Below, piece by piece: positions 34,288 through 42,436 of a DNA stretch of 64,000 bases. The DNA is taken from positions 1,596,294 through 1,660,293 of the forward strand of contig NC_014297.1 in assembly GCF_000196895.1 (NCBI RefSeq), given 5' to 3'. A program made the position numbers and the translations under genes. Within the stretch, counting starts at the first letter, position 1, and every line of letters starts with the position of its first letter. Source of the stretch: Halalkalicoccus jeotgali B3. Its GTDB lineage: Archaea; Halobacteriota; Halobacteria; Halobacteriales; Halalkalicoccaceae. The notes under the pieces are model-generated. The model was given only the letters and a program-made list of their open reading frames with translations. It was not told the DNA's origin and made no database searches.

Positions 34288-35580
34288 ATGCTCCTCACCG
34301 GAACAGTCGTCGTCGACTCCTCGACGGTCCTCGAAGACGGTGCGGTCGTCACCGACGGCGGTGAGATCGTCGCCGTCGGTACGGCGGCGGATCTCATCGA
34401 TCGATATCCCGATCACGAACGTCGGAACTACGACATGCTCGTGCCGGGACTCGTCGGCGCGCACGTCCATTCGGTTCAGAGCTTGGGTCGCGGGATCGCC
34501 GACGACACCGCGTTGCTGGAGTGGCTCTATGAGCACGTCCTTCCGATGGAAGCCGCGATGAACGGCGAGGCCATGGAGGTCGCGGCACTCCTGGGATACC
34601 TCGAACTGATCGAAAGCGGCGTTACGACCTGTATCGATCACCTCTCGGTGTCGCATGCGGATCGGGCGTTCGAGGCCGCCGGTGAGGTCGGGATCCGAGG
34701 GCTGTTCGGAAAGGTCCTGATGGACAAGGACGCTCCGGAGGGGCTTCGCGAGGACACCGACGAGGCGCTCGCCGAAAGCGAGCGTCTCATCGAGCGATAC
34801 GACGGGCTAAACAATGGGCGGATCCGCTATGCCGTCACGCCCCGGTTTGCCGTCTCCTGTACCGAACCCTGTCTCCGGGGTGCGCGCGACCTCGCCGAGG
34901 AGTACGGCGTCCGGATCCACGTCCACGCCAGCGAGAACCGCGAGGAATGTGCGGTGGTCCGCGAGGAGACGGGCATGGACAACATCGAGTGGCTCGACGA
35001 GGTCGGACTCACCGGCGAGGACTGCGTGCTCGCCCACTGCGTTCACACGAGCGAGCGCGAACGCGAGATCCTCGCCGAAACCGGAACCCACGTCGTTCAC
35101 TGTCCCTCCTCGAACATGAAACTCGCAAGCGGGGTCGCGCCGGTCGAGGCGTACGTCGACCGGGGGATCAACGTCGCGCTCGGCAACGACGGCCCGCCCT
35201 GTAACAACACCCTCGATCCCTACACCGAGATGCGCCAAGCGAGTCTGCTCGGGAAGGTCGATTCGCTCGACCCGACGACGCTTCCGGCCCGAACCGTCTT
35301 CGAGATGGCGACGGTCAACGGGGCGCGTGCGGCCGGGTTCGACCGCGTCGGAACACTCCGAGAGGGATGGCGGGCCGACGTCGTCGGTCTCTCCACGGAT
35401 TTGACGCGGGCGACGCCGATCCACGATCCCCTCTCGCATCTCGTCTTCGCCGCCCACGGCGACGACGTGCGTTTTACGATGGTCGACGGGGAGGTGCTGT
35501 ACGACGACGGCGAGATCACGACCGTCGACGCCCGGCGAGTGAGAGCGCGAGCGAACGAACTGGCCGAAATGATCGTCTAA
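34288..35580 (+). CDS. Amidohydrolase, adenosine/5'-deoxyadenosine (SAH) deaminase-like
   Basis: A 430-residue TRZ/ATZ-type amidohydrolase that deaminates an aminopurine-like ring. Metal ligands are His59/His61 (AHVHS), a later His (IHVHASEN) and the Asp in GNDGPPCNN. The catalytic HCVHTSE and the HCPSSNMKLASG strand match the MtaD/DadD group, which acts on S-adenosylhomocysteine, methylthioadenosine or 5'-deoxyadenosine. The latter is a radical SAM by-product, so it could salvage what MoaA releases. Guanine deaminase is less likely. Start at 34288 follows an A/T-rich promoter (GCATATAAGCC). Confidence 0.8.
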   Translation: MLLTGTVVVDSSTVLEDGAVVTDGGEIVAVGTAADLIDRYPDHERRNYDMLVPGLVGAHVHSVQSLGRGIADDTALLEWLYEHVLPMEAAMNGEAMEVAALLGYLELIESGVTTCIDHLSVSHADRAFEAAGEVGIRGLFGKVLMDKDAPEGLREDTDEALAESERLIERYDGLNNGRIRYAVTPRFAVSCTEPCLRGARDLAEEYGVRIHVHASENREECAVVREETGMDNIEWLDEVGLTGEDCVLAHCVHTSEREREILAETGTHVVHCPSSNMKLASGVAPVEAYVDRGINVALGNDGPPCNNTLDPYTEMRQASLLGKVDSLDPTTLPARTVFEMATVNGARAAGFDRVGTLREGWRADVVGLSTDLTRATPIHDPLSHLVFAAHGDDVRFTMVDGEVLYDDGEITTVDARRVRARANELAEMIV

Positions 35581-35581
35581 G

Positions 35582-37444
35582 TCAGTAACTGCGGATCTTC
35601 GGCTCGTAGGTTTTGTCCTCACCCTCGAGGATCACGGGCTTGAACCAGAGTTCGGGCGTGCCGTCGTTCCACGACAACAGCGTGTGTTTGAGCCACTTCT
35701 CGTCGCGGCGCTCCTGGTACTCCTGGCGCCAGTGGGCACCGCGGAACTCGTCGCGCGCGAGCGCGCCAAGCGTGATGGCCTCGGCGGTGTCGATCAGGTT
35801 GCGCATCTCGATGGTCTGCTGGAGGTCGGTGTTGAAGGTGCGCGAGGGGTCGTCCACGTAGACGTCCTGGTACTGTTCTCGCACCTCGCGGATGTCCCGC
35901 AGCGCCTGTTTGAGTCCCTCCTCGGTCCGGAAGACGTTGACGTTCCGCGTCATCGTCTTCTGGAGTTTCTCGCGGAGTTCGGCCTGCTGGATGCCCTCGT
36001 CTTTCTCCATCAGGTGGTCGATCCGTCGGTTCTCGGCCGTAAGGGCCCGTTCGACGACCTCGTCGGGTTCGGGGACGACGCTCGCGCCGTCCGCACGCGG
36101 CTCCCCGCCGTCCGCGACGGCGTCATCGTCGGTGTCGCCCGCGTGAATCGCGCCGGGCGCGACGGGCGTGTCGACCTCGCCGATCTCGGTGTCTTCGGTG
36201 CGTCCGGTCCGGATGATCGCCTCGCCGAGATCCGTCCCGGCGGCGTGGCGTCCCGCCCGTGCGCCGAAGACGATGAGTTCGGGCAGCGCGTTGCCGCCCA
36301 GTCGGTTCGAGCCGTGCACCGAAACGCAAGCACATTCGCCGACGGCGTACAGCCCCGAGACGAGGGTTTCGCCGTTCTCGTCGGTCTCGATGCCGCCCAT
36401 CGCGTAGTGCTGGCCTGGCTTGACCGGCATGGGCTCAACCAGCCCGTCGACGCCCTCGAAGTCCCCCGCCAGATGCAGGATGTTCTCCAGGCGGTCGATG
36501 ATGCGCTCCTCGCCGAGGTGGCGCATGTCGAGGTGGACGTACTCGTCGTCGACGCCGCGACCCTCGTTGACCTCGGTGAGCTCCGCACGCGCGACCACGT
36601 CACGCGAGGCGAGTTCGCCGGAATTGGAGGCGTAGCCGTGTTCGAACATGAACCGTTCTCCTTTCTCGTTGTAGAGAATCCCCCCCTCGCCACGGACCCC
36701 CTCGGAGATCAACACGCCCGTACTCGGGAGCGTCGTCGGGTGGAACTGGATGAACTCCATGTCCTCCATCGGGACGCCCGCCCGGTAGGCCATCGCGGGA
36801 CCGTCGCCGGTACAGGAGACGGCGTTAGTGGTGTGATCGAAGACCTGCCCGGGGCCGCCCGTCGCGAGGACGACGCCGTTTCGTGCCCGGAAACCGGCGA
36901 CTTCGCCGGTCTGCACGTCGAAGGCGACGATCCCGTGGCACTCGCGTTTCTCGGGGTCGGGATCCTCGCTGACGGCCAGTCGGGTGACGTACCACTCGTC
37001 GTAGACCGCGATGCCGCGTTTGACGACCTGCTGATAGAGGGTGTGCAGCAGGTGGTGGCCCGTCTCGGCGCCGGCGTAGGTGGTTCGGGGAAACGACAGT
37101 CCGCCGAACGGGCGCTGGGAGACTCGGCCGTCGTCCTCCCGGGAGAAGGGCATTCCCCAGTTTTCGAGCTGGATCGTCTCCTCGGGGCTGTCCTTACAGA
37201 GGGTCTCGATCGCGGGGGCGTCCCCGAGGTAGTCCGAGCCCTTCATGGTGTCGTAGGCGTGATCCTCCCAGGAGTCGCCCTCCCGGAGTGCGGCGTTGAT
37301 ACCACCCTCGGCCGCGCCGGTGTGGCTGCGCACGGGATGGAGTTTCGTGACGATCGCCACGTCCGCGCCCTCCTCGTGGGCCGCGATCGCGGCCCGGAGG
37401 CCGGCACCGCCCGCGCCGACGACGAGTACATCGTGTTCGTGCAT
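35582..37444 (-). CDS. sdhA: Succinate dehydrogenase flavoprotein subunit
   Basis: A 620-residue FAD subunit of complex II oxidising succinate to fumarate. The dinucleotide fold VVGAGGAGLRAA is at the start. His41 in RSHTGAAEGGI is the expected covalent FAD attachment site. HPTTLPSTGVLISEGVRGEGG and the catalytic-Arg region HGSNRLGGNALPE are present. A low-complexity acidic/proline insert occurs near residue 430. Last gene of sdhCDBA, 60 bp after sdhB. Confidence 0.97.
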   Translation of the reverse strand: MHEHDVLVVGAGGAGLRAAIAAHEEGADVAIVTKLHPVRSHTGAAEGGINAALREGDSWEDHAYDTMKGSDYLGDAPAIETLCKDSPEETIQLENWGMPFSREDDGRVSQRPFGGLSFPRTTYAGAETGHHLLHTLYQQVVKRGIAVYDEWYVTRLAVSEDPDPEKRECHGIVAFDVQTGEVAGFRARNGVVLATGGPGQVFDHTTNAVSCTGDGPAMAYRAGVPMEDMEFIQFHPTTLPSTGVLISEGVRGEGGILYNEKGERFMFEHGYASNSGELASRDVVARAELTEVNEGRGVDDEYVHLDMRHLGEERIIDRLENILHLAGDFEGVDGLVEPMPVKPGQHYAMGGIETDENGETLVSGLYAVGECACVSVHGSNRLGGNALPELIVFGARAGRHAAGTDLGEAIIRTGRTEDTEIGEVDTPVAPGAIHAGDTDDDAVADGGEPRADGASVVPEPDEVVERALTAENRRIDHLMEKDEGIQQAELREKLQKTMTRNVNVFRTEEGLKQALRDIREVREQYQDVYVDDPSRTFNTDLQQTIEMRNLIDTAEAITLGALARDEFRGAHWRQEYQERRDEKWLKHTLLSWNDGTPELWFKPVILEGEDKTYEPKIRSY

Positions 37445-37504
37445 GATCTGTGATTTGGAGTGTATGGTATTGAGGCTGTGGTCTGCGTTGCTGTGGTTCT
37501 CGGG

Positions 37505-38386
37505 TTACCAGAACTTGAGGTTCTTCTTGACCGCTTCGCGTTTGAGCTCCTGGATGTGCTCCGTGAGCGGGATGTCCTTCGGACAGACGTTCGTACAGGA
37601 GAACTGGGTCTGACACCGCCAGACGCCGTGTTCCTGCTCGATGATTCGGAGACGGTGCTCTTTCATGTCCTCGCCCTCGCGTTCGTCCATCGCAAAGCGG
37701 TAGGCCATGCTGATCGGTGCCGGGCCTAGGTACTGGTCGTCGCCGGCCGCGATGTTACACGAAGACATACACGAGGCACACCAGATACAGCGCGTGCCCA
37801 TCTTGATCTTCTCGCGGTTTTCGCGGGTCTGGCGCTGCTCTGCGAGTTCGTCCTCAGGGAGTTCGTTCGTCTGGAAGTACGGCTCGACGGCCTCCATCTG
37901 CTCGTAAAACGAGTCCATGTCCACGACGAGGTCCTTGACGACCTCCTGGTGGGGGAGGGGCTCGATCCGAACCGGGGTATCGAGTTCGGCGATCTGGGTC
38001 TGACAGCCCAGTCGCTGGCGGCCGTTGATGAAAAACGCGTCCGACCCACAGATCGCCTGCCGACAGGAGTGACGGAAGGTAAGCGAGGAGTCGTAGTGAT
38101 CGCGCGCGTACATCACCGCGTCCAGTACCGTCATCCCCTTCTCGAAGGGGACATGAAACGTATCGAAGCGCGGTTCCTGTTTTTCCTCGACCTCCGGATC
38201 GTACCGGAAGACCTTGATTTCGACGGTGTTCTCGTGTTCAGCCGCGCGTTCTTCGCTCTCGCGTTGGCTCTGTTCCGCTCGTGTCGCCTTCTCCTGGAGG
38301 CGCCGGTCCTGGTGGGGCGAGCGTGGTTTCGCGTCGCCGGCGTCGACCTCTGTACTCTCGCGTTCCCGTGTGGCTGGTGTGCTCAT
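37505..38386 (-). CDS. sdhB: Succinate dehydrogenase iron-sulfur subunit
   Basis: A 293-residue Fe-S subunit. The [2Fe-2S] site is SCRQAICGSDA with a later GCQTQ. The [4Fe-4S]/[3Fe-4S] sites are CIWCASCMSSCN and CTNVCPKDIP. A charged N-terminal extension of about 50 residues precedes the ferredoxin domain, longer than in E. coli (238 residues). It passes electrons from SdhA to quinone in the membrane. Confidence 0.97.
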   Translation of the reverse strand: MSTPATRERESTEVDAGDAKPRSPHQDRRLQEKATRAEQSQRESEERAAEHENTVEIKVFRYDPEVEEKQEPRFDTFHVPFEKGMTVLDAVMYARDHYDSSLTFRHSCRQAICGSDAFFINGRQRLGCQTQIAELDTPVRIEPLPHQEVVKDLVVDMDSFYEQMEAVEPYFQTNELPEDELAEQRQTRENREKIKMGTRCIWCASCMSSCNIAAGDDQYLGPAPISMAYRFAMDEREGEDMKEHRLRIIEQEHGVWRCQTQFSCTNVCPKDIPLTEHIQELKREAVKKNLKFW

Positions 38387-38387
38387 G

Positions 38388-38756
38388 TTAGAACGTAATC
38401 CCTGCGAATGCGTTTGCCGTTCGAATCCCCTGAGCGATCAGCAGTACGCTCGCGACGATCAACACGCCCTTGACGGCGGTCTTCTGGGTGCCGTCGAGCC
38501 CCTGATTGACCAGGGCGTTGTAGACGCCGTTGACGCCGTGGAACGTCGCGGTGATCAGAAACGTCACCATCAATGAGTAGTAGCTCAGCGTTCCCATGCG
38601 GTACTGGCTGCCCGCGAAGGTGATCTCCGAGGCGTGGTTCACGAAGTGAAGGAGGAAGAAGTGAAACGCCAGTACGAGGACCAGAAACGCCGCCGTCACG
38701 CGCTGGAGCAACCAGAGGGTGCCGCCGGGCTTGAACGAAGAGTAGCGCTCTGCCAT
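38388..38756 (-). CDS. sdhD: Succinate dehydrogenase membrane anchor SdhD
   Basis: A 122-residue protein with three transmembrane helices (LVLVLAFHFFLLHF, YYSLMVTFLITATFHGVNGVYNALV and the C-terminal VLIVASVLLIAQG). Histidines in helices 1 and 2 are candidate haem b or quinone-site ligands. It ends one base before sdhB and begins directly at the end of sdhC. Confidence 0.9.
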   Translation of the reverse strand: MAERYSSFKPGGTLWLLQRVTAAFLVLVLAFHFFLLHFVNHASEITFAGSQYRMGTLSYYSLMVTFLITATFHGVNGVYNALVNQGLDGTQKTAVKGVLIVASVLLIAQGIRTANAFAGITF

Positions 38757-39149
38757 CTAGAAGACCCCCTCGAGGAACGTCGGAACGCTTGCGATGGCGA
38801 TCAAGCCCGTCACGATCAACGCCGCGTAGAAGCTCTTGTCCTGTGCTTCGAGGCCCACCCCCAGATCGACCATCAGGAGACGAACCCCGTTGAGGATGTG
38901 AAAGACCGCGACCGAGAGCAGTCCGACCTCCAGCACCCGGACGACGAAGAGACTCTCCAGACTCTGGAGCGTCTCGGTGTAGACCCCCGTTCCGACGGTG
39001 GCCGTACTCAGGACGGCGATGTGTGTAAACAGGTACCCGACCAGGACCCAGCCGGTGAACTTGTGGAAGATCCACGCCCACATGCCGGCGGTGAACTCGC
39101 GCCACCGGCCGAAGTCCTCGATGAAGCCGCGATTGTACGACTGACTCAT
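38757..39149 (-). CDS. sdhC: Succinate dehydrogenase membrane anchor/cytochrome b SdhC
   Basis: A 130-residue membrane protein with three helices. Residues about 20-50 read [27 protein letters not shown], where HKxTG and the His in FTHIA match the quinone and haem region of SdhC. First gene of the sdhCDBA operon, matching haloarchaeal order. Confidence 0.92.
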   Translation of the reverse strand: MSQSYNRGFIEDFGRWREFTAGMWAWIFHKFTGWVLVGYLFTHIAVLSTATVGTGVYTETLQSLESLFVVRVLEVGLLSVAVFHILNGVRLLMVDLGVGLEAQDKSFYAALIVTGLIAIASVPTFLEGVF

Positions 39150-39242
39150 TCCTGGTTGGGTCTTGGACTCATGGACTAAAGAGGTTACTACCTCACACGA
39201 TCGACCGACTCGATGGCTGTCGTGACGGTTCTCGTCCGTGAG

Positions 39243-40259
39243 CTACTCCCCGACGGGATGTTGGGAGGCGACGATGTGTTCGATCGCCTCGTCGAGTTCG
39301 ACGAGATGACACATCGGGTTGCCCGGATAGACGACGGGGTTCTCAAGGACGCCCACGAGAAGGCCGGTAAACGGTGCCTCGACGACGTCCGTTTCGGTCA
39401 TGAAGGGGTTGGTGATCGTACAGATCGCCTCGTCCTCGTAGACGAGCGCTCCCCGCCGGTGGTGCATATCGACGATCCCGCCCGAATCGGCCCTGATCCA
39501 CGTCTTCTCGAGGTCGTCCTGGATGACCGTGCGCCACCCCGGCCAGCGGACCTGTGTCTCCGGCCGGAGGCCGTATTCGGCGAAGACGCTCTCGACGCCG
39601 GAGAGGGCCTCGTCGATAAGGTCGCGTTGGAACTGGTGGGCCCCGCCCATCTCGATGGTCACGGCCGGGACCCCGTCGTCGCTTGCCTCCCGGCGAAGCG
39701 TTCCCTCGGGGCCCTGTCCGGCGATGATGACGTTCGAGGCGAAGGCGTTCGCGAGGCGCTTGACGGCGGGGTTCTCCATGTTCGCTCGGGCATGGAGCAT
39801 GTTGTTCCGTCCGCGTGTCGACGTATGGAAGTCCAGTACGAAATCACACGGTCTGATGAAGTTCGTGTAGATCCGATGGGCCATCCGGCGGGCGCTCGTA
39901 CCCGATTCGTAGCCCGGAAACGACCGGTTCAGATCCCGATCAAGGATTGGGAGGTAGCGCTGCTGGGCGAGGAATCCGGGGACGTTCAACACGGGCATAC
40001 AGACGATGGTGCCGTGCAGATCGCTGTGGTCCCACTCGTAGGCCACGGCCCTGACGACCTCGATGCCGTTGAGTTCGTCGCCGTGGGTCGCGGCGGTGAG
40101 ACAGGCGGTCGGGCCGGGATGCTCGCCGTTGACGATCGTCACGGGGATCCGGATGGGATCCCCGAGGTAGGTCTCGCTGACCGTGTATCGAATGTTCGCC
40201 GTCTCGCCGGGTGCCACCGTCCCCCCGTTGTACGTAAAGGGGGCGGGCGAATCGGTCAT
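39243..40259 (-). CDS. Succinylglutamate desuccinylase/aspartoacylase-family deacylase
   Basis: A 338-residue zinc carboxypeptidase-fold enzyme of the AstE/AspA family. Zinc ligands are His and Glu in THGDELNG (HxxE) and the His of DFHTSTRG. The catalytic Glu is in VTIEMGG. Members deacylate N-acyl amino acids. The C-terminal beta domain (LVGVLENPVVYPGNPMCHLVEL) is biotinyl-lipoyl-like. It is divergent from the RimK-RimB fusion gene, with a shared A/T box. In many bacteria this family is clustered with rimK and an ATP-dependent zinc protease gene, so the pairing here is probably functional. Confidence 0.85.
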   Translation of the reverse strand: MTDSPAPFTYNGGTVAPGETANIRYTVSETYLGDPIRIPVTIVNGEHPGPTACLTAATHGDELNGIEVVRAVAYEWDHSDLHGTIVCMPVLNVPGFLAQQRYLPILDRDLNRSFPGYESGTSARRMAHRIYTNFIRPCDFVLDFHTSTRGRNNMLHARANMENPAVKRLANAFASNVIIAGQGPEGTLRREASDDGVPAVTIEMGGAHQFQRDLIDEALSGVESVFAEYGLRPETQVRWPGWRTVIQDDLEKTWIRADSGGIVDMHHRRGALVYEDEAICTITNPFMTETDVVEAPFTGLLVGVLENPVVYPGNPMCHLVELDEAIEHIVASQHPVGE

Positions 40260-40281
40260 ACCCGTTCGTGGGGACCGAGCG

Positions 40282-40289
40282 TATAATAA
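40282..40289. promoter_or_regulatory. Shared bidirectional TATA element
   Basis: TATAATAA is the only A/T box in the 68-bp divergent gap. Read on the minus strand (TTATTATA) it is about 26 bp from the aspartoacylase ATG, predicting a leaderless mRNA. Read on the plus strand it predicts a start near 40311, about 17 nt before the fusion gene. Confidence 0.5.
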
Positions 40290-40327
40290 GGCACTCAGTT
40301 CGCACCGGCAACGTTTTTGCACCCGCC

Positions 40328-41698
40328 ATGAGTTGTCAGCGTATGGAAGACGGGAGCGTTCGAGTTGGGGTACTGAGCCTACACAGCAGCAAGGAGACGA
40401 AAGCGATCCTGAACGCCGTCGAGGATCTGGGCCATCGCGGGGAGTGGATCAGACAGGAGAACACCGCGATCGAGATCGATTCCGAGGGGGTTCACCTCGA
40501 ACCCGACGTCGACGTGATCGCGAACCGCCTCCTGCTCTCGAACACCGGCCACCCGAGCGAGGAACTCGGGCTGGCAACCACCTACGAATCGCTGCGTCCG
40601 ATGCTCAACGAGCCACAGGCCACGCTCACGGCGCTCCATAAGTTCGCGACCGGCGTGAAACTCGCCAACGCCGGGGTGCCGGTACCCGATGCGCTGCTCG
40701 CACTCGACAACCGCCGGCTCAACGAGGGCCGCGGCGAGTTCGGCGAGGAGGTCGTCTACAAGACCGCTATCGGGACCCACGGCGGGGGCACCTGGAAGAT
40801 CGGCCCCGATGAGACGGTCAACCCCCGGGTCGGCAACCGGCAGGCGTTCCTCCAGAAACTCATCGAGCGCGACGGCGAGCACCACCGCGATCTACGGGTG
40901 TACGTCGTCGGCGACCGGATCATCGGCGCGATGAACCGCTACGCCCCCGAGAACGACTGGCGGACGAACGTCGCCCTCGGCGGGGACGTCGAGGACGCGA
41001 GCGACCGGCTCCCCGACACCGTCGTCGAGATGGCGACCACGGCGGCCGACGTTGTCGGACTCGACTACGCCGGGGTCGACCTCATCGAGGGTGAAGACGG
41101 CTGGTTCGTCCTCGAAGTCAACCCCACGGCGGGCTTTCGGGGGCTCTACAAGGCCTCGAACGTCAGCCCCGCGCCCTACATCGCCCAGCTTGCGATCGAA
41201 CTCGGGGGCGGCGAGGTCGACCCCGAGCGGGTCGCGGACCTCTCGGCGACGCTCGACGACTCGCGACCGTCCTCGATGCCACGGGAGGCCGAACAGGCTC
41301 ACGAGGAGGCCGTCAGTATCGGCTACACCGAGGAGGTGCTGGTCAGCGGGACCAGCGGGAGCAAGACCGTGATCGCCAAATCCGACACCGGCGCGGCCAG
41401 AACCAGTATCGACACCGGGCTCGCGGCCGAAATCGGTGCCGGCCCGATCAAATCCATCACGCGGGTCCGATCGGGCAGTTCGAAGTCCAGCAGATCACGC
41501 CCCGTCGTCGACCTGGTCGTCGGCGTCAGCGGCAACCAGCACACCGTCACCGCGAGCATCGAGGACCGCAGCCACATGGACTACGCGCTGCTTCTGGGCC
41601 GAGACATCCTCGAGAACTACCAGGTCGACGTCCGCCGTCGCGCCGAGGCCGAGGACTACGATCCCGACCGGGAAGAGGAAGAAGAAGAGGAGCTCTGA
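40328..41698 (+). CDS. RimK-like ATP-grasp ligase fused to a RimB-like retropepsin domain
   Basis: A 456-residue two-domain protein. Residues 1-300 are a RimK/LysX-type ATP-grasp ligase: the N-terminal Rossmann-like part with ANRLLLSNTGHPSEE, the phosphate loop YKTAIGTHGGGTWKI, and the Mg-binding FVLEVNPTAGFRGL. Such ligases add amino acids, often glutamate, to a carboxylate. Residues about 355-440 match the DUF785/RimB family ('ATP-dependent zinc protease', in fact an aspartic retropepsin fold). The catalytic-type KSDTGAARTSI is followed by YALLLGRDIL. The tail is a run of Glu. A second ATG at 40343 is possible. Target unknown; haloarchaea have no bacterial S6. Confidence 0.85.
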   Translation: MSCQRMEDGSVRVGVLSLHSSKETKAILNAVEDLGHRGEWIRQENTAIEIDSEGVHLEPDVDVIANRLLLSNTGHPSEELGLATTYESLRPMLNEPQATLTALHKFATGVKLANAGVPVPDALLALDNRRLNEGRGEFGEEVVYKTAIGTHGGGTWKIGPDETVNPRVGNRQAFLQKLIERDGEHHRDLRVYVVGDRIIGAMNRYAPENDWRTNVALGGDVEDASDRLPDTVVEMATTAADVVGLDYAGVDLIEGEDGWFVLEVNPTAGFRGLYKASNVSPAPYIAQLAIELGGGEVDPERVADLSATLDDSRPSSMPREAEQAHEEAVSIGYTEEVLVSGTSGSKTVIAKSDTGAARTSIDTGLAAEIGAGPIKSITRVRSGSSKSSRSRPVVDLVVGVSGNQHTVTASIEDRSHMDYALLLGRDILENYQVDVRRRAEAEDYDPDREEEEEEEL

Positions 41699-41704
41699 GA
41701 CGGC

Positions 41705-42301
41705 TCAGTCGCCCTCGTAGGCCGCCCAGACGTACTTCGTCCCGGTCGACCGGTAGGGCCGCCAGGCCTTCGCGATCTCGGTCATCTCTTCTCGGGTGAG
41801 TTCCTCGCCGTCGTTATAGAGGGTCTCGATACCGCGTCTGACCGCGAGATCCCCTAGGGGCAGGACGTCCTCGCGTTCGAGGACGAACAACAGGTACATC
41901 CGGGCGGTCCACTCGCCGATTCCCCTAATGCGAGTCAGTTCCTCGATGACCTCCCTGTCGGTGTGGTCCGCGAGCCCCTCGCGGGTGAGGTCCCGTTCGA
42001 GGAAGGCCTCGGCGGCGTTGTTCACGTACTCCGTATTCTGTGTACCGAAGCCCGCCGCCGCGAGTTCGTCGTCGTCCGTGGCGAGAACCGCCTCGGGCGT
42101 GATCGGGCCGTCGAACAGCTCGTAGACGCGCTCTCTGACCGCGCTCGCGGCGGCCGTCGAGATCGATTGACTGATCACCGAGACGACGAGGCGCTCGAAC
42201 TCCTCGCCCCACTCGGGTTCGGCGTAGGGGTCGTACTCCTCGATCAACCGCGCCATTACGGGGTCGTCCCGAAGGTGAGTGCGTGGATCGTCGGCCATCA
42301 C
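41705..42301 (-). CDS. DNA-3-methyladenine glycosylase II (AlkA-type HhH glycosylase)
   Basis: A 198-residue helix-hairpin-helix base-excision glycosylase removing alkylated purines. The HhH hairpin and catalytic Asp lie in LTRIRGIGEWTARMY and VLPLGDLAVRRGI (Asp of PLGD). QSISTAAASAVRER is the conserved helix before it. It lacks the N-terminal beta domain of E. coli AlkA, as do many archaeal enzymes. Start is either of two adjacent ATGs. Confidence 0.88.
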   Translation of the reverse strand: MMADDPRTHLRDDPVMARLIEEYDPYAEPEWGEEFERLVVSVISQSISTAAASAVRERVYELFDGPITPEAVLATDDDELAAAGFGTQNTEYVNNAAEAFLERDLTREGLADHTDREVIEELTRIRGIGEWTARMYLLFVLEREDVLPLGDLAVRRGIETLYNDGEELTREEMTEIAKAWRPYRSTGTKYVWAAYEGD

Positions 42302-42436
42302 CTGCCCTATGGACGGGACTTACCTGACGATATCGGTTCACGAACCGCCGTCCTCGAAGAAACGGAATAAACGGCTGACGAGTTGTCAACGCCGAAGAGG
42401 GAAACGTTGAAACCCGTTCCAACTAGAGTATCGGCC

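Noticed and set aside
35684..37453. Open reading frame of 589 codons antisense to sdhA
   Set aside because: High GC at third codon positions leaves long antisense frames open; the translation has no recognisable motif and sdhA is unmistakable.
40328..41698. Naming the RimK-like ligase as the S6 modification enzyme
   Set aside because: Archaea lack bacterial S6; only the domain families can be stated.
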